From: Paraescarpia echinospica
Lineage: Eukaryota; Annelida; Polychaeta; Sabellida; Siboglinidae
Assembly: GCA_020002185.1 (NCBI GenBank)
Contig: CM034533.1
Location: forward strand, 67,430,119-67,494,118
Length of the DNA: 64,000 nucleotides
Direction of reading: 5' to 3'
The notes beneath the pieces are model-generated. The model ran no database searches and was not told the origin of the DNA. It was given only the letters and a program-made list of their open reading frames with translations. Numbering within the stretch: the stretch's first letter is position 1; each line of letters begins with the position of its first letter. Position numbers and translations under genes: made by a program. Of the stretch, positions 27,601-37,168 are shown piece after piece.

Positions 27601-28735
27601 TTGACTTCACCAAAGCATTCGATAAAGTTCCACATAAAAGATTAATCCACAAACTCAAACACTATGGCATCACAGGCCCAATATCATCATGGATAAATAG
27701 CTTCCTTACAGGAAGAACTCAACAGGTCGTTATAAATGGATCTAAGTCAACATCAACTCAAGTCATTTCTGGGGTACCACAGGGCACAGTACTGGGGCCC
27801 CTACTTTTCCTACTTTACATAAATGACCTGCCAGACAATCTTTCCTCAACTGTTCGCCTTTTTGCAGACGACTGCCTGTTATATTCACCGATTAAAACTG
27901 ACCAAGACACATCTGTCCTCCAAAACGATCTGCTCAAACTTGAGAAATGGCAACACACGTGGCTTATGAAATTCAACCCCACTAAATGTTATACAATGAC
28001 AATAGCCTCAAGAAAACCGACACCAAATCTCTACACATTCTGCGGACAACAACTTAAATCTGTTGAATCACACTGTTATCTTGGCATACATATATCAAAT
28101 ACATTAAATTGGACAATACAAAGCAACTCGGTCACAAAAAAAGCACAACAGACATTGGGAATGATTAGAAGAAATTTAAATAAATGCCCAACCCAAATCA
28201 AGTCCATAGCCTACACAACCCTTGTCCGCCCCATACTTGAATATGCGTCAGCATCATGGGATCCACATTGCCTAAGAAATATCAAACTCATAGAAAGAAC
28301 CCAGAGACAAGCCGCCAGATTTTGTAAGAACAACTATTCTAGAGAGCCTGGAACGGTAACACAACTCCTTAAAGATCTCCAGTGGGACACCCTCCAATCA
28401 CGAAGAAAAACCCAAAGACTTAGCATATTATATAAAATGGAACATAACCTCATAGATATCCCACTAGATCAATACACCAAACGCAACACCAGATGCTCAC
28501 GTAAACATAATAAACAGTTAGTACAAATCAGGCACTCGACAAACATATTTGGAAACAGCTTTTTCCCAGTCACAATAAAAGAGTGGAATTCTCTACCTCC
28601 AAGCATTGTATCAAGTACGTCACTGAATTCATTCCAGATTAGCCTAGCCCAACATGTAAAAAATTAATCCATAAGAGCCACCATGCGCACTGGCGTGATG
28701 TGTCCATAGGACATTTTGCCAGTCAAAATACAGAT
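24692..28735 (+). mobile_element. Near-complete CR1/L2-type LINE inserted in gene X
   Basis: The gene X reading stops near 24691 and resumes near 28750, judged by comparison with the minus copy around 18710-18760. The insert holds about 320 bp of 5' sequence, one intact 1218-codon ORF and a short 3' region. Exact ends and target duplication could not be fixed by eye. The intact ORF within a decayed host gene shows that the LINE is the younger of the two. Confidence 0.8.
25011..28667 (+). CDS. LINE polyprotein: 2A-like, two PHD-type fingers, endonuclease, reverse transcriptase
   Basis: The 1218-residue ORF is uninterrupted. Residues 105-122 end in a 2A-like motif (LSGDVQLNPGP; break expected between Gly121 and Pro122) after a hydrophobic run. 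Two Cys/His PHD-like fingers follow (about 125-176 and 180-232). An exonuclease-endonuclease-phosphatase domain spans about 285-515, with GTESW at 315-319, GDFN at 425-428 and ADHS at 501-504. The reverse transcriptase covers roughly 690-960, with GVPQG at 921 and the catalytic FADD at 951-954. A C-terminal region typical of CR1/L2/Jockey elements follows. The enzyme would nick target DNA and copy its own RNA by target-primed reverse transcription. Codons look typical of the AT-rich surroundings. An intact frame suggests recent activity. The clade is assigned from motif layout only. Confidence 0.93.
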   Translation: MAGSVRHTSTRCTFRCTLFMILCLQITFRFLNDPNLKKLESFQSNTNETYVNAKARQDIHSVTSYYIYSPIWKTIAQLKCLKSSTSTGLLITPLPYKPRTTTKFSILLCIMLSGDVQLNPGPSKCHSCKKSLRSNALILTCNDCNKSTHIKCARISRQEFNNTYRNQNVPWHCSNCSAPCGICHGDVLNDHKAIQCDHCLNWIHSQCCAIDDNEYKRLINSSCSWACPECNNFNFTNSFFRDTEIPTANPFYPLDSNCHNLNETTNNNTTNSKKAYRPKKRPNFRCILINCQSVKKKASDIEALNNLHNPDIICGTESWLDPSIKNGEIFPSNFNVFRKDRETDTTGGGVFQISKDDLITSHLPDLDTNSESIWTETQITGMKPIIMCTLYRPPNDSHGTQIEELDLALSKLGNKINTHNVIITGDFNLPNINWEIHQVTTNNGYSTAAANKLLSLTEEHGLIQHVKEPTHRQGNANNILDLVFTNRPGLIKKINVVDGIADHSTVIIDVNISPKRKHRPKRKVFIRNKADNINIQKSLENFTHEYFSQNQNMTVNDKWNLVSTKIINIMNQYVPHRLTTSRHNLPWFNKDLKKMCKIKKQLYNKAKRTRNPEDWKEFCDIRRNMHKHLRSARLSYISQFLTTTITEKPKSFWSFISKLRQDNQGIGDLNIAGNIISDDKHKAEALNNQFQSVFTHEGNSTLPDMARSPHGEIPKLTITLKGVLDQLSKINISKSQGPDGIPPWFLNRYASHLAPVIHDIFQSSVDSGQVPNTWKEANVTAIFKKGSRAETSNYRPISLTPVVSKLLEHIIHSHIMKHLEQHHILTDHQHGFRAKRSTETQLIQTIHDISKSLDEKKSVDMAILDFTKAFDKVPHKRLIHKLKHYGITGPISSWINSFLTGRTQQVVINGSKSTSTQVISGVPQGTVLGPLLFLLYINDLPDNLSSTVRLFADDCLLYSPIKTDQDTSVLQNDLLKLEKWQHTWLMKFNPTKCYTMTIASRKPTPNLYTFCGQQLKSVESHCYLGIHISNTLNWTIQSNSVTKKAQQTLGMIRRNLNKCPTQIKSIAYTTLVRPILEYASASWDPHCLRNIKLIERTQRQAARFCKNNYSREPGTVTQLLKDLQWDTLQSRRKTQRLSILYKMEHNLIDIPLDQYTKRNTRCSRKHNKQLVQIRHSTNIFGNSFFPVTIKEWNSLPPSIVSSTSLNSFQISLAQHVKN

Positions 28736-28739
28736 ACAG

Positions 28740-29371
28740 AAATGTTAGTGCTGCTAAGACATTCCATGATGTTGTTATTCAGTACCTTCCTGTTCCGGCA
28801 CCAGATGATGGCGTTTGCGTTGTCAACAAGTTTCTTAACATATGTACATGCTAAGGTTTTGTTCACAAAGGACAGCCATATTTTTGTAAGCATTTACATG
28901 CTGTGCTAGCAACAACCCATAATTGCCTTGACCGTTTAAAGTTGTTAGAACTGTATTTTGCTTCTGTCCCTAAAATACCCCCCGGTCTATCTACATTGTA
29001 AATTTGCTGGTGAGTTACTTAAACTTCTTCATGATCCAGAGAAACCGGCAGCCCCAACATATTTCCCAGGTAGACCCCCTTTACGACATCCCCATAATGC
29101 AGGTTTCAGGAGGAAGGGAGGACCCATGTCTACAAAAAGTAGTGCTTATGAGTTAAAATTCCCTGTGTTTAACACGGCTGACCCCTACCAATCTCCACAT
29201 AACGCTAGAGAAAGATGGGGTGGGAGAAAAATATCTTTGCATAAGAAACGTGGTTTGACAATAAGTGAGGTAGCTTCAGAAAATGCTCACATTTTGGCCT
29301 ACAAACTTAAAAGGTTAGTAATAGCACGTTTACACCAAAAAAAGCTTCAGTTAAACCAGGAATTAACATAG
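28740..29371 (+). pseudogene. Gene X, plus-strand copy, 3' part
   Basis: Beyond the LINE the homology continues: YLPVPAPDDGVCVVNKFL, KGQPYFCKHLHAVLATTHN, LLELYFASVPKIPPGLST, then an open frame (28958-29371) with LLKLLHDPEKPAAPTYFPGR, GFRRKGGPMSTKSS and RERWGGRKISLHKKRG. Comparison with the minus copy shows that here too stops and frameshifts break the N-terminal part of this segment, and that about 120 bp around the GLTTLFPTRNN block are missing. The strongly basic, proline-rich C-terminal region would suit a nucleic-acid-binding or nuclear protein; this is inference. Confidence 0.6.
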
Positions 29372-29862
29372 TTCACTCAGGGGTCAGTTCAGTTAAACCA
29401 GCAATCAGCGTAGCTACACCAGCGGTTAGTGTAGCTGCACCTGTGATTAGTGTAGCTACACCAGTGGTTAATGTAGCTACACCAGTGGTTAGTGTAGATA
29501 CACCAGTGGTTAGTGTAGCTGCACCAGTGGTTAGTGTAGCTGCACCAGTGATTAGTGTAGCTACACCAGTGGTTAGTGTCATCACATCGGGAGCTAGTAT
29601 AGTCAGACCTGCAGTCAATATACTCAGACGTATAGTCAGACCGGGAGCTAGTATATTCAGACCTGCAGCTAGTGTAGTCAGATCGGGAGCTAATACAGTC
29701 AGACCTGCAGTCAGTATACTCAGACCTATAGTCAGACCAGGAGTTAGTATAGTCAGATCGGGAGCTAGCATAATGAGACCTGCAGGCAGTTTACTCAGAC
29801 CGGGAGTTAGTATAGTCAGATGTGTAATCAGACCAGGAGTTAGTAATCAGAACAGGAGTTAG
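29372..29862 (+). repeat. 21-bp coding heptad repeats at the gene X C-terminus
   Basis: About 20 imperfect units encode heptads of the kind SVATPVV and later SIVRPGA, open in one frame from 29443 to 29862. The minus copy carries the same kind of tail (17974-17696), also with a 21-bp period. The repeat is therefore ancestral to both copies and was probably translated. The frame is interrupted between the gene body and the tail here. Confidence 0.65.
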
Positions 29863-31586
29863 TAGTCAGGACAGGAGTTAGTAGTCAGACCAGCAGTTAG
29901 TAGTCAGACCGGCAGGTAGTAGTCAGACCAGCAGTTAGTAGTCAGACCAGCAGTTAGTAGTCAGACCGGCAGGTAGTAGTCAGACCAGCAGTTAGTAGTC
30001 AGACCAGCAGGTAGTAGTCAGACCAGGAGTTAGTAGTCAGACCAGCAGGTAGTAGTCAGACCAGCAGTTAGTAGTCAGACCAGCAGGTAGTAGTCAGACC
30101 AGAAGGTAGTAGTCAGACCAGCAGTTAGTAGTCAGACCAGCAGTTAGTAGTCAGACCAGCAGGTAGTAGTCAGACCAGCAGTTAGTAGTCAGACCAGGAG
30201 TTAGTAGTCAGACCAGGAGTTAGTAGTCAGACCAGCAGTTAGTAGTCAGACCAGGAGTTAGTAGTCAGACCAGCAGGTAGTATTCAGACCAGCAGGTAGT
30301 AGTCAGACCAGCAGGTAGTAGTCAGACCAGCAGTTAGTAGTCAGACCAGGAGTTAGTAGTCAGACCAGGAGTTATTAGTCAGACCAGCAGTTAGTAGTCA
30401 GACCAGGAGTTAGTAGTCAGATCAGCAGTTAGTAGTCAGACCAGCAGGTAGTAGTCAGACCAGCAGTTAGTAGTCAGACCAGCAGGTAGTAGTCAGACCA
30501 GCAGTTAGTAGTCAGACCAGCAGTTAGTAGTCAGACCAGGAGTTAGTAGTCAGACCAACAGTTAGTAGTCAGACCAGGAGTTAGTAGTCAGACCAGGAGT
30601 TAGTAGTCAGACCAGCAGGTAGGATTCAGACCAGCAGGTAGTAATCAGACCAGCAGGTAGTAGTCAGACCAGCAGTTAGTAGTCAGACCAGGACTTAGTA
30701 GTCAGACCAGGACTTAGTAGTCAGACCAGGAGTTATTAGTCAGACCAGCAGTTAGTAGTCAGACCAGGAGTTAGTAGTCAGACCAGGAGTTAGTAGTCAG
30801 ACCAGCAGGTAGTAGTCAGACCAGCAGTTAGTAGTCAGACCAGCAGTTAGTAGTCAGACCAGGAGTTAGTAGTCAGACCAGCAGTAAGTAGTCAGACCAG
30901 CAGTAAGTAGTCAGACCAGGAGTTAGTAGTCAGACCAGCAGTTAGTAGTCAGACCAGCAGTTAGTAGTCAGACCAGCAGGTAGTAGTCAGACCAGCAGTT
31001 AGTAGTCAGACCAGCAAGTAGTAGTCAGACCAGCAGGTAGTAGTCAGACCAGCAGGTAGTAGTCAGAACAGGAGTTAGTAGTCAGACCAGCAGGTAGTAG
31101 TCAGACCAGCATGTAGTAGTCAGAACAGGGGTTAGTATAGTCAGATCTGTAGGCAGTTTACTCAGACCGGGAGTTAGTATAGTCAGGCCAGGAGTTGGTA
31201 TAGTCAGATGTGTAGTCAGACCAGGAGTTAGTAGTCAGACCAGGAGTTAGTAGTCAGACCAGCAGTTAGTAGTCAGACCAGCAGTTAGTAGTCAGACCAG
31301 CAGTTAGTAGTCAGACCAGCAGGTAGTAGTCAGACCAGCAGTTAGTAGTCAGACCAGCAGTTAGTAGTCAGACCAGCAAGTAGTAGTCAGACCAGCAGGT
31401 AGTAGTCAGACCAGCATGTAGTAGTCAGAACAGGAGTTAGTATAGTCAGATCTGTAGGCAGTTTACTCAGACCGGGAGTTAGTATAGTCAGGCCAGGAGT
31501 TGGTATAGTCAGATGTGTAGTCAGACCAGGAGTTAGTAGTCAGACCAGGAGTTAGTAGTCAGACCAGGAGTTATTAGTCTGACCAG
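29863..31586. repeat. 19-bp minisatellite derived from the coding repeat
   Basis: About 90 units of a 19-bp repeat (core AGTAGTCAGACCAGCAGTT, with GCAG/GGAG and TT/GT variants). The unit differs from the neighbouring 21-bp coding unit by loss of two bases in AGTATAGTC. Successive copies therefore shift frame and are not translated. Two islands of the 21-bp type recur at about 31130-31215 and 31435-31520. Confidence 0.9.
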
Positions 31587-31777
31587 TGAATTAAAAAAAT
31601 GAATTATTTATTAAGATGTGACCATTTTTTAATTACTGATTATTGACTGTAATAATGTATTGCTAATGTAGTGTTTACTGTTCTAGATATCAAACCAGGA
31701 CGAAATTATGAGACGCTACAGCTGCATTGGGGTAACAGCGTGGTGATCGCCTTTGCCAAGCAAGACCAGGATAAAAC

Positions 31778-31793
31778 GGCTCTTTTCAGAGCC
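31778..31793 (+). promoter_or_regulatory. Histone mRNA 3' stem-loop, copy 1
   Basis: GGCTCTTTTCAGAGCC is a perfect 6-bp stem with a 4-base TTTC loop, the canonical replication-dependent histone mRNA 3' element. It is followed by ACTACT and, about 15 bases on, a purine-rich AAGAGAG like the histone downstream element. Confidence 0.85.
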
Positions 31794-31994
31794 ACTACTC
31801 TTTCATAAGAGAGTTTGCTACCATCATATCAGTGTTCAATCAAAAATGAAATGTATACATGTGAATAATAAAAATGTACTGAATAAATCAACTGAATGCG
31901 ACTAATGTGAGAAAACCGCAGTGAGACGCTACAGCTGCATTGGGGTAATAGCGTACGTGGTGATCGCCTTTGCCAAGCAAGACCAGGAAAAAAC

Positions 31995-32010
31995 GGCTCT
32001 TTTCAGAGCC
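31995..32010 (+). promoter_or_regulatory. Histone mRNA 3' stem-loop, copy 2
   Basis: Identical 16-base stem-loop, 217 bp after the first, followed by ACTACT and AAGAGAA. No intact histone ORF precedes it. Confidence 0.85.
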
Positions 32011-32289
32011 ACTACTCTTTCGTAAGAGAATTTGCTACCATCATATCAGTGTTCAGTAAAGAATGAAATGTATACATGTGAATAATAAAAATATACTGAA
32101 TAAATCAACTGGATGCGACTAATGTGAGAAAACCGCAGTCTATATTGATTACAATCATTACCTACACATCAAGACGTTTTTGCTAGCTAACTGGCAGTAT
32201 TTTAAATGTTTGGTTTCTGCAAATCGTGATAACAATAATCATCTGCAAAATAAACGCCTTTAATGCCGTCAAAATTCAGATACGCCTAT

Positions 32290-32770
32290 CATGTTCATTA
32301 CCATATCAGCACACTTCGATAACGTCTCTATTTTGAGGAAACAGGTTCTGCAGATTATATGATGACTATTTTATAGTATTCAAATCAATCAATACGCACA
32401 CTTCGATAAAGTTTCTATTTTGAGGAAACGGGCTCTGCAGATTATATGACGACTATTTACACCATTCAAATCAATCAATACACATTTGCTGTCGTCCGAT
32501 TTCAAATACACTGGCACACCATGCATGTTCGTTACCAAATGAGCACAATTCGATATCCAAAGTCTCAATGTTGGCTAAATTAGCAAAGCGTACGGAGTAT
32601 TTGAGGGAACAGACTACCTAATATAGTTTATAATAAACAACTATTTGCACCATTCAAATCAATCAATACGCATTTATTGTCGTCCGATTTCAAATACACT
32701 GGCACACCATGCATGTTCATTACCAAATCAGCACAATTCGATATCCAAAGTCTTCTTCTTTATATTAGGC
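32290..32770. repeat. Interleaved direct duplications
   Basis: A block with CACTTCGATAA, TTTCTATTTTGAGGAAAC and CTGCAGATTATATGA stands near 32310-32375 and again near 32398-32455. A longer block (AATCAATCAATAC...TCGTCCGATTTC...GATATCCAAAGTCT) stands near 32466-32566 and again near 32658-32752. No coding content is supported. Confidence 0.7.
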
Positions 32771-32964
32771 AGCCACCATCCGTTGAGCAGATCGAGTCTG
32801 CTCGGAGATTTTGCTGCACTTTGGGGGCTGCTGTGCTTAATAAAATAATAGTTGATGCGCTAGGGATTAAAAGATAAATAAATTATTAAATACATTTAAA
32901 AATATAAATTTATAAACGAATAAGTTAGTTTTTTTTAAATATGCATAAAAACAGCGTGTAAAAG

Positions 32965-33033
32965 ATTAGGTAGTCTCAATGTTGGCTAAATTAGCGAAGC
33001 GTACGGAGTATTTGAGGAAAGAGACTACCTAAT
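32965..33033. repeat. 69-bp element with perfect 13-bp inverted ends
   Basis: ATTAGGTAGTCTC (32965-32977) is the exact inverse of GAGACTACCTAAT (33021-33033). The same interior (CAATGTTGGCTAAATTAGC) recurs near 32566-32634, where the left arm is lost and the right arm is changed. It is a mobile or foldback miniature element, or a conserved hairpin. Confidence 0.6.
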
Positions 33034-33822
33034 ATAGTGTATAATAAACAGGTAGACGAGACATGGAAATTTTTCTAAAATGCCATAGTCGATCCAATAT
33101 TTGAAAAAGGCGGGCGTTAACAAGAAGGCAATATTGTTCTTCAAATCGGAAGGAAGTTATCGGGATTGCGCGCGCACAGGTAATTCTCCCTTCCAACCGG
33201 AAGGAAGTTAACGCTACCGGAAGTATTGCGCGCGCAGACATTACCGCCGATTTACCAACTATCAGTGAGTGATCTGCTTGCTGCCTAGAAACGGTATCCA
33301 GTGATCTCGACCTTTCGCGATCTCGGCCCGAGTGAACTCGGCCTGTTTTGGTGAACTCGGCCAGTGACCTCGGCCTGTGCGGCAGTGATCTCGGCCTGTT
33401 CTAGTAGTGATCTCGGCATTTTTGTGTGAGTGATTCTAACAAGAAATAGTGAAGTTGTATCCATCTGTATGTTACATTATGCAATAAAGATGTTTTGACG
33501 ATATGTCGTGATCTTATTCTTAGTTATTACCTTACCGCAGTTAAGTGCTTACCTCATGAACGGTCAATAGTTGCCCAAGTTTGAGCATCAAGGCTGTCTC
33601 AAATTGTAGTTTTCTGTAGTTGTCTTCCCAATTTCTAATGAATTTTTAGGAAAACAATGTTTACGTTATTGTTGTTATTGCTAAAGTCACAATTACGTAA
33701 CCAATTTATTATTACAATACACAAGAATTAGCTTTAAAATATTACATGTACGTTAGAAAGGGTAGATGCCATGGTAATTTGCTTCATAATCTCCCTTAAT
33801 TATCTTTTCATGTTTACCCTAG
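33034..33822. other. Short CG-rich motifs, no gene
   Basis: A GGAAGGAAGTTA...ATTGCGCGCGCA motif occurs twice (about 33147-33177 and 33199-33236). Irregular repeats of GTGATCTCGGCCTG follow at about 33300-33420. No ORF with recognisable content. Confidence 0.5.
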
Positions 33823-34170
33823 CTTTGATTTGTGTCCGTTAAGAAAGTGTTATTGGCTTGCTCCTCATGTACTGCTTCATTGAGCAGATCTCTTCGTGCT
33901 CTTTGTCTTTGATTTGTGTCCGTTAAGAAAGTGTTATTGGCTTGCTCCTCATGTACTGCTTCATTGAGCAGATCTCTTCGTGCTGTTTGTCTTTGATTTG
34001 TGTCCGTTAAGAAAGTGTTATTGGCTTGCTCCTCCTGTACTGCTTCATTGAGCAGATCTCTTCGTGCTCTTTGTCTTTGATTTGTGTGCTGTGAGAATGT
34101 GTTGAGGCAGTAATCAGCTGTCTACTCTTGAAATGCTTTATTGAGCAGATTCCTTCATGTTGTTTGTCTT
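33823..34170. repeat. 84-bp tandem repeat, about four units
   Basis: CTTTGATTTGTGTCCGTTAA starts at 33823, 33907 and 33991, and a diverged fourth unit starts at 34075, each exactly 84 bp apart. The unit ends in CATTGAGCAGATCTCTTCGTG. The period is a multiple of three, but no reading frame is open through all units. Confidence 0.9.
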
Positions 34171-35265
34171 TGATTTGTTAAGACGTGTGGAAGCCACGAC
34201 AATTGGCTTGTTTGTCGAGTATTGTTTCAAAGTGCAGGTACTTTGTTTGAACGGTGTAATCTTTGTATGCAAGGTCGATTTGTTTACTAGTCACCGCCTA
34301 TTTACAACATATCGATCAGAAAATTTAATCGGAAACAGAAAACATGTATGGCACATAAGGTACCACACATATATACATCCTATTGAGTTCCAAGCATGAA
34401 TATAACATTGTACTCGCAAAACTTCTGAAATATTACAAGAAATTATAATTATATGACCATTCAAACTACAAGTGCACAGGCGTAACGTTGCATGCAATGC
34501 AAATGTTCAACTTCACACATATGTCTAATGCTCAAATTTAGTAGTTCGATGGCAGAACGTATAGTATTATCGGAACACATCTAAGTTTACCCCCTCAGAA
34601 AAAAAGTTACCTTATAGGTATATTTTATGGGTCTAGATTTATTAATAGAGTTGTGTTAACACAGCCAATGTTGCGTTACCATTAAAAAACACGTTAAAAA
34701 ATTCTAAATTTAAAAACTGCGATATCAGATATAACTAGCAATTGCTCGAGAACACAAAAATACCAGCTGCGTAGTCTTTGTCCTAAGCAATGTTTTCATG
34801 GGCATAAAAGCCTACATCGTTGCGACCGCTGTTGGGTATAGGGAGCATCCATTTGATGTTGGCGAATAGCTACAAAAGAAATCCGTGAGGCGTAATCCGT
34901 TTCTTACAATGCCACCAACGGATGCGGCAAATGAATGAGCTGAGCAGATCTTGCGTGTCAACTTTGTCTCAGGTCAGCGTACATTACAAACTGCAAGGTT
35001 CACCGAGTATATAACAAATAATATTAAATCAAATGCCCTTGCGGGTGTCTATGTAGTTCACTAATCTGTTTAAGGCCTATTCAGAAGGGCCGAGATGGGG
35101 GTCCACGTGGTCCATAAAAATGATTGGTCTAATTGGTTATGAGGCGGGTTGCTCCAATGCCATCACGTCGTGCGTGAGCGTCAAGAAGCTCTCTTCTGCG
35201 AAGGGTGCAACTTATGGCAACCCCGAGTGTGCGGAACATTGTGTCACGCAATAGGCGTCGGAACG
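34171..35265. other. Unassigned non-coding DNA
   Basis: No supported gene, RNA or transposon end. Short ORFs only. Confidence 0.5.
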
Positions 35266-36413
35266 TTATTAACAAGATTTAACAAGATTGCCATCCAGAA
35301 AATTAACTCTAGATGGCAGGTGGACAAGGAAGCCTTTTGGCTTATCGAAAGTCCAATACTTTTTATCTACGTATATCCCGCCCTTTTAAGGTATGTGTCG
35401 ATTTTATTTTTAAACATATTCACGCTACTAGCACCCACACAATCAGGAGACAATCTGTTCCAATCATTTACAGTCCTTTGTGAGAATGTAACTTCATGTT
35501 CTCTGGTCCTTCTGTCTTTCTTAACTCAGAAAAAAAATATTTCTATCAATATTTTCATAACCATTCAATATATTAAACATTTCTATCTGATCTCCTCTCA
35601 ATCTCCTGGTCTTTAGTGTTCTGAAAAAATATTTTTAGGCGTATTTCCTAACTAAGATCCCTCAGTTTTTATATCATTTTAGTTGCGCTCCTCTGCACTC
35701 TTTCTAGCATATCTATGTCCTTCCTGCGATATAGCCTCCACGCTTCAATACAATATTCTAAATGAGGCCTAACTATTGTTTTGTACAGCGGTATTATTAG
35801 CTCTTTTCCTTATACGTTATGTTTCGCCTAATTAATCCAAGGAGTTGATTTCACTTTGAAGCTGCAATACCGCACTGCACTGAAACCTACATATCAGCAC
35901 TAATATTTAGCCCTAAGTCCTTTTCTTTTACAGTAGTACTTAGTACAGAACCTCCCATTGCATACTGTACATCTTCGTTCCCATGTCATGTGTGGAGGCA
36001 TTTACATTTCCAAAAAATTTACAACATTTGCCATTTTCCAGACCATTTTATCAATCTTGCTTGTTATATCATCGTCCAAATCGTTTACATATATATTAAG
36101 AATAATATAGGTCCCAGTACTGATCCCTGTGATACCCAACTCAAAACAGATTTTCAATTTGAAGCCTCCCCATCAATAACTACCTTCTGTCAATTAGCCA
36201 TTTTTCTATCCAGTTAATTAAACTATTTCCTACGCCATGGGCCTTTAGTTTAAGCAGTAATCTTTGATGTGGCACTTTGTCGAAAGCTTTCTGAAAATCT
36301 AAGTAGTGATATCAACTGGTGATCCTTCGTCTACACACTTAGTGAAATCTTCCGAAAACATAACATATTTGTTAAGCATGACCTCGCCTTTAGAAACCCA
36401 TGTTGAGATAGGT

Positions 36414-36725
36414 TTAACAAGTTATGTTTAAAAGAAAATCCACCATGTGATCTTTAATTAGTCTTTCTAATAATTTGCAAATCACTGACGTTAAACTCAC
36501 TGGTCTGTAGTTCTCTGACTTTTTTCTCGAACCTTTCTTAAATAACGTTATAATGTTTGCTTCTTTCCAATCTAAAAGAACTGCTCCCTCTTCTAAAGAC
36601 ACGTTGAAAACTGTTGCAAGTGCTACGCTAATTTGTTCTACAATTTCCAATAATAGTTTGGGCGGAATCCCATCCACTCCAGGTGATTTATTATCCTTCT
36701 TAGCCCTAATTATCTTAGCTACCAT
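36414..36725 (-). pseudogene. CR1 reverse transcriptase remnant
   Basis: The open piece contains NKSPGVDGIPPKLL, DWKEANIITLFKKGSR and ENYRPVSLTSVICKLLE, the RT fingers blocks. The reading continues in other frames leftwards with QHGFLKARSC near 36400 and DFQKAFDKVPHQRLL near 36290. The GVPQG and FADD blocks are mutated or partly deleted near 36140-36020, and PHLEYCIEAWR lies near 35750. The enzyme is dead. Confidence 0.85.
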
Positions 36726-37168
36726 TTCCGGGGTTACAATTAACTGTCCTAAATAGTCTGATTCTGCCCCTTGAACTTAGCCCCTGGTACTGGCAATGAA
36801 CTAATATCTTCCCTGGTAAACACTGAACTAAAATACTCATTCAGGTATTCTGCCATTAAGAATCCCTTTGATATTACATTTCCAGCACTATCTTCTAGAG
36901 GACCGACCTTATCCTGAACTTTCTGTTTGCTCCGAACATATGCATAACAACTCTTGTTGTCTTCTTTTATATTACAAGCTAATTTTTGTTCGTAGCTTCT
37001 CTTCGAATTTCGAATTTAAGTTGTAGCTTGGTTTAGTGTTTCTTTATAAATGTTGTAGTCTTCGTTATTTCCAGTACGTCTATATGACTTCCACATCATT
37101 TGTTTGTACTTAATTTTTTTAATGGTTTCTTTCGATAAGTATTTCTTTCTGGACCGTTTCCCTTGTTT

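Larger units (their letters stand above)
31711..32138 (+). repeat. Two ~214-bp tandem copies carrying histone-type 3' ends
   Basis: Copy 1 (31711-31923) and copy 2 (31924-32138) are nearly identical apart from a 4-bp indel and a few substitutions. Each starts in AGACGCTACAGCTGCATTGG and ends in GAGAAAACCGCAG. Each holds a perfect histone-type stem-loop. Upstream of each loop, GGGTAACAGC...GTGGTGATCGCC...AAGCAAGACCAGG resembles a rearranged histone H4 C-terminus (TVTA..VVYALKRQGR). That identification is an inference from a short stretch. Confidence 0.7.
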
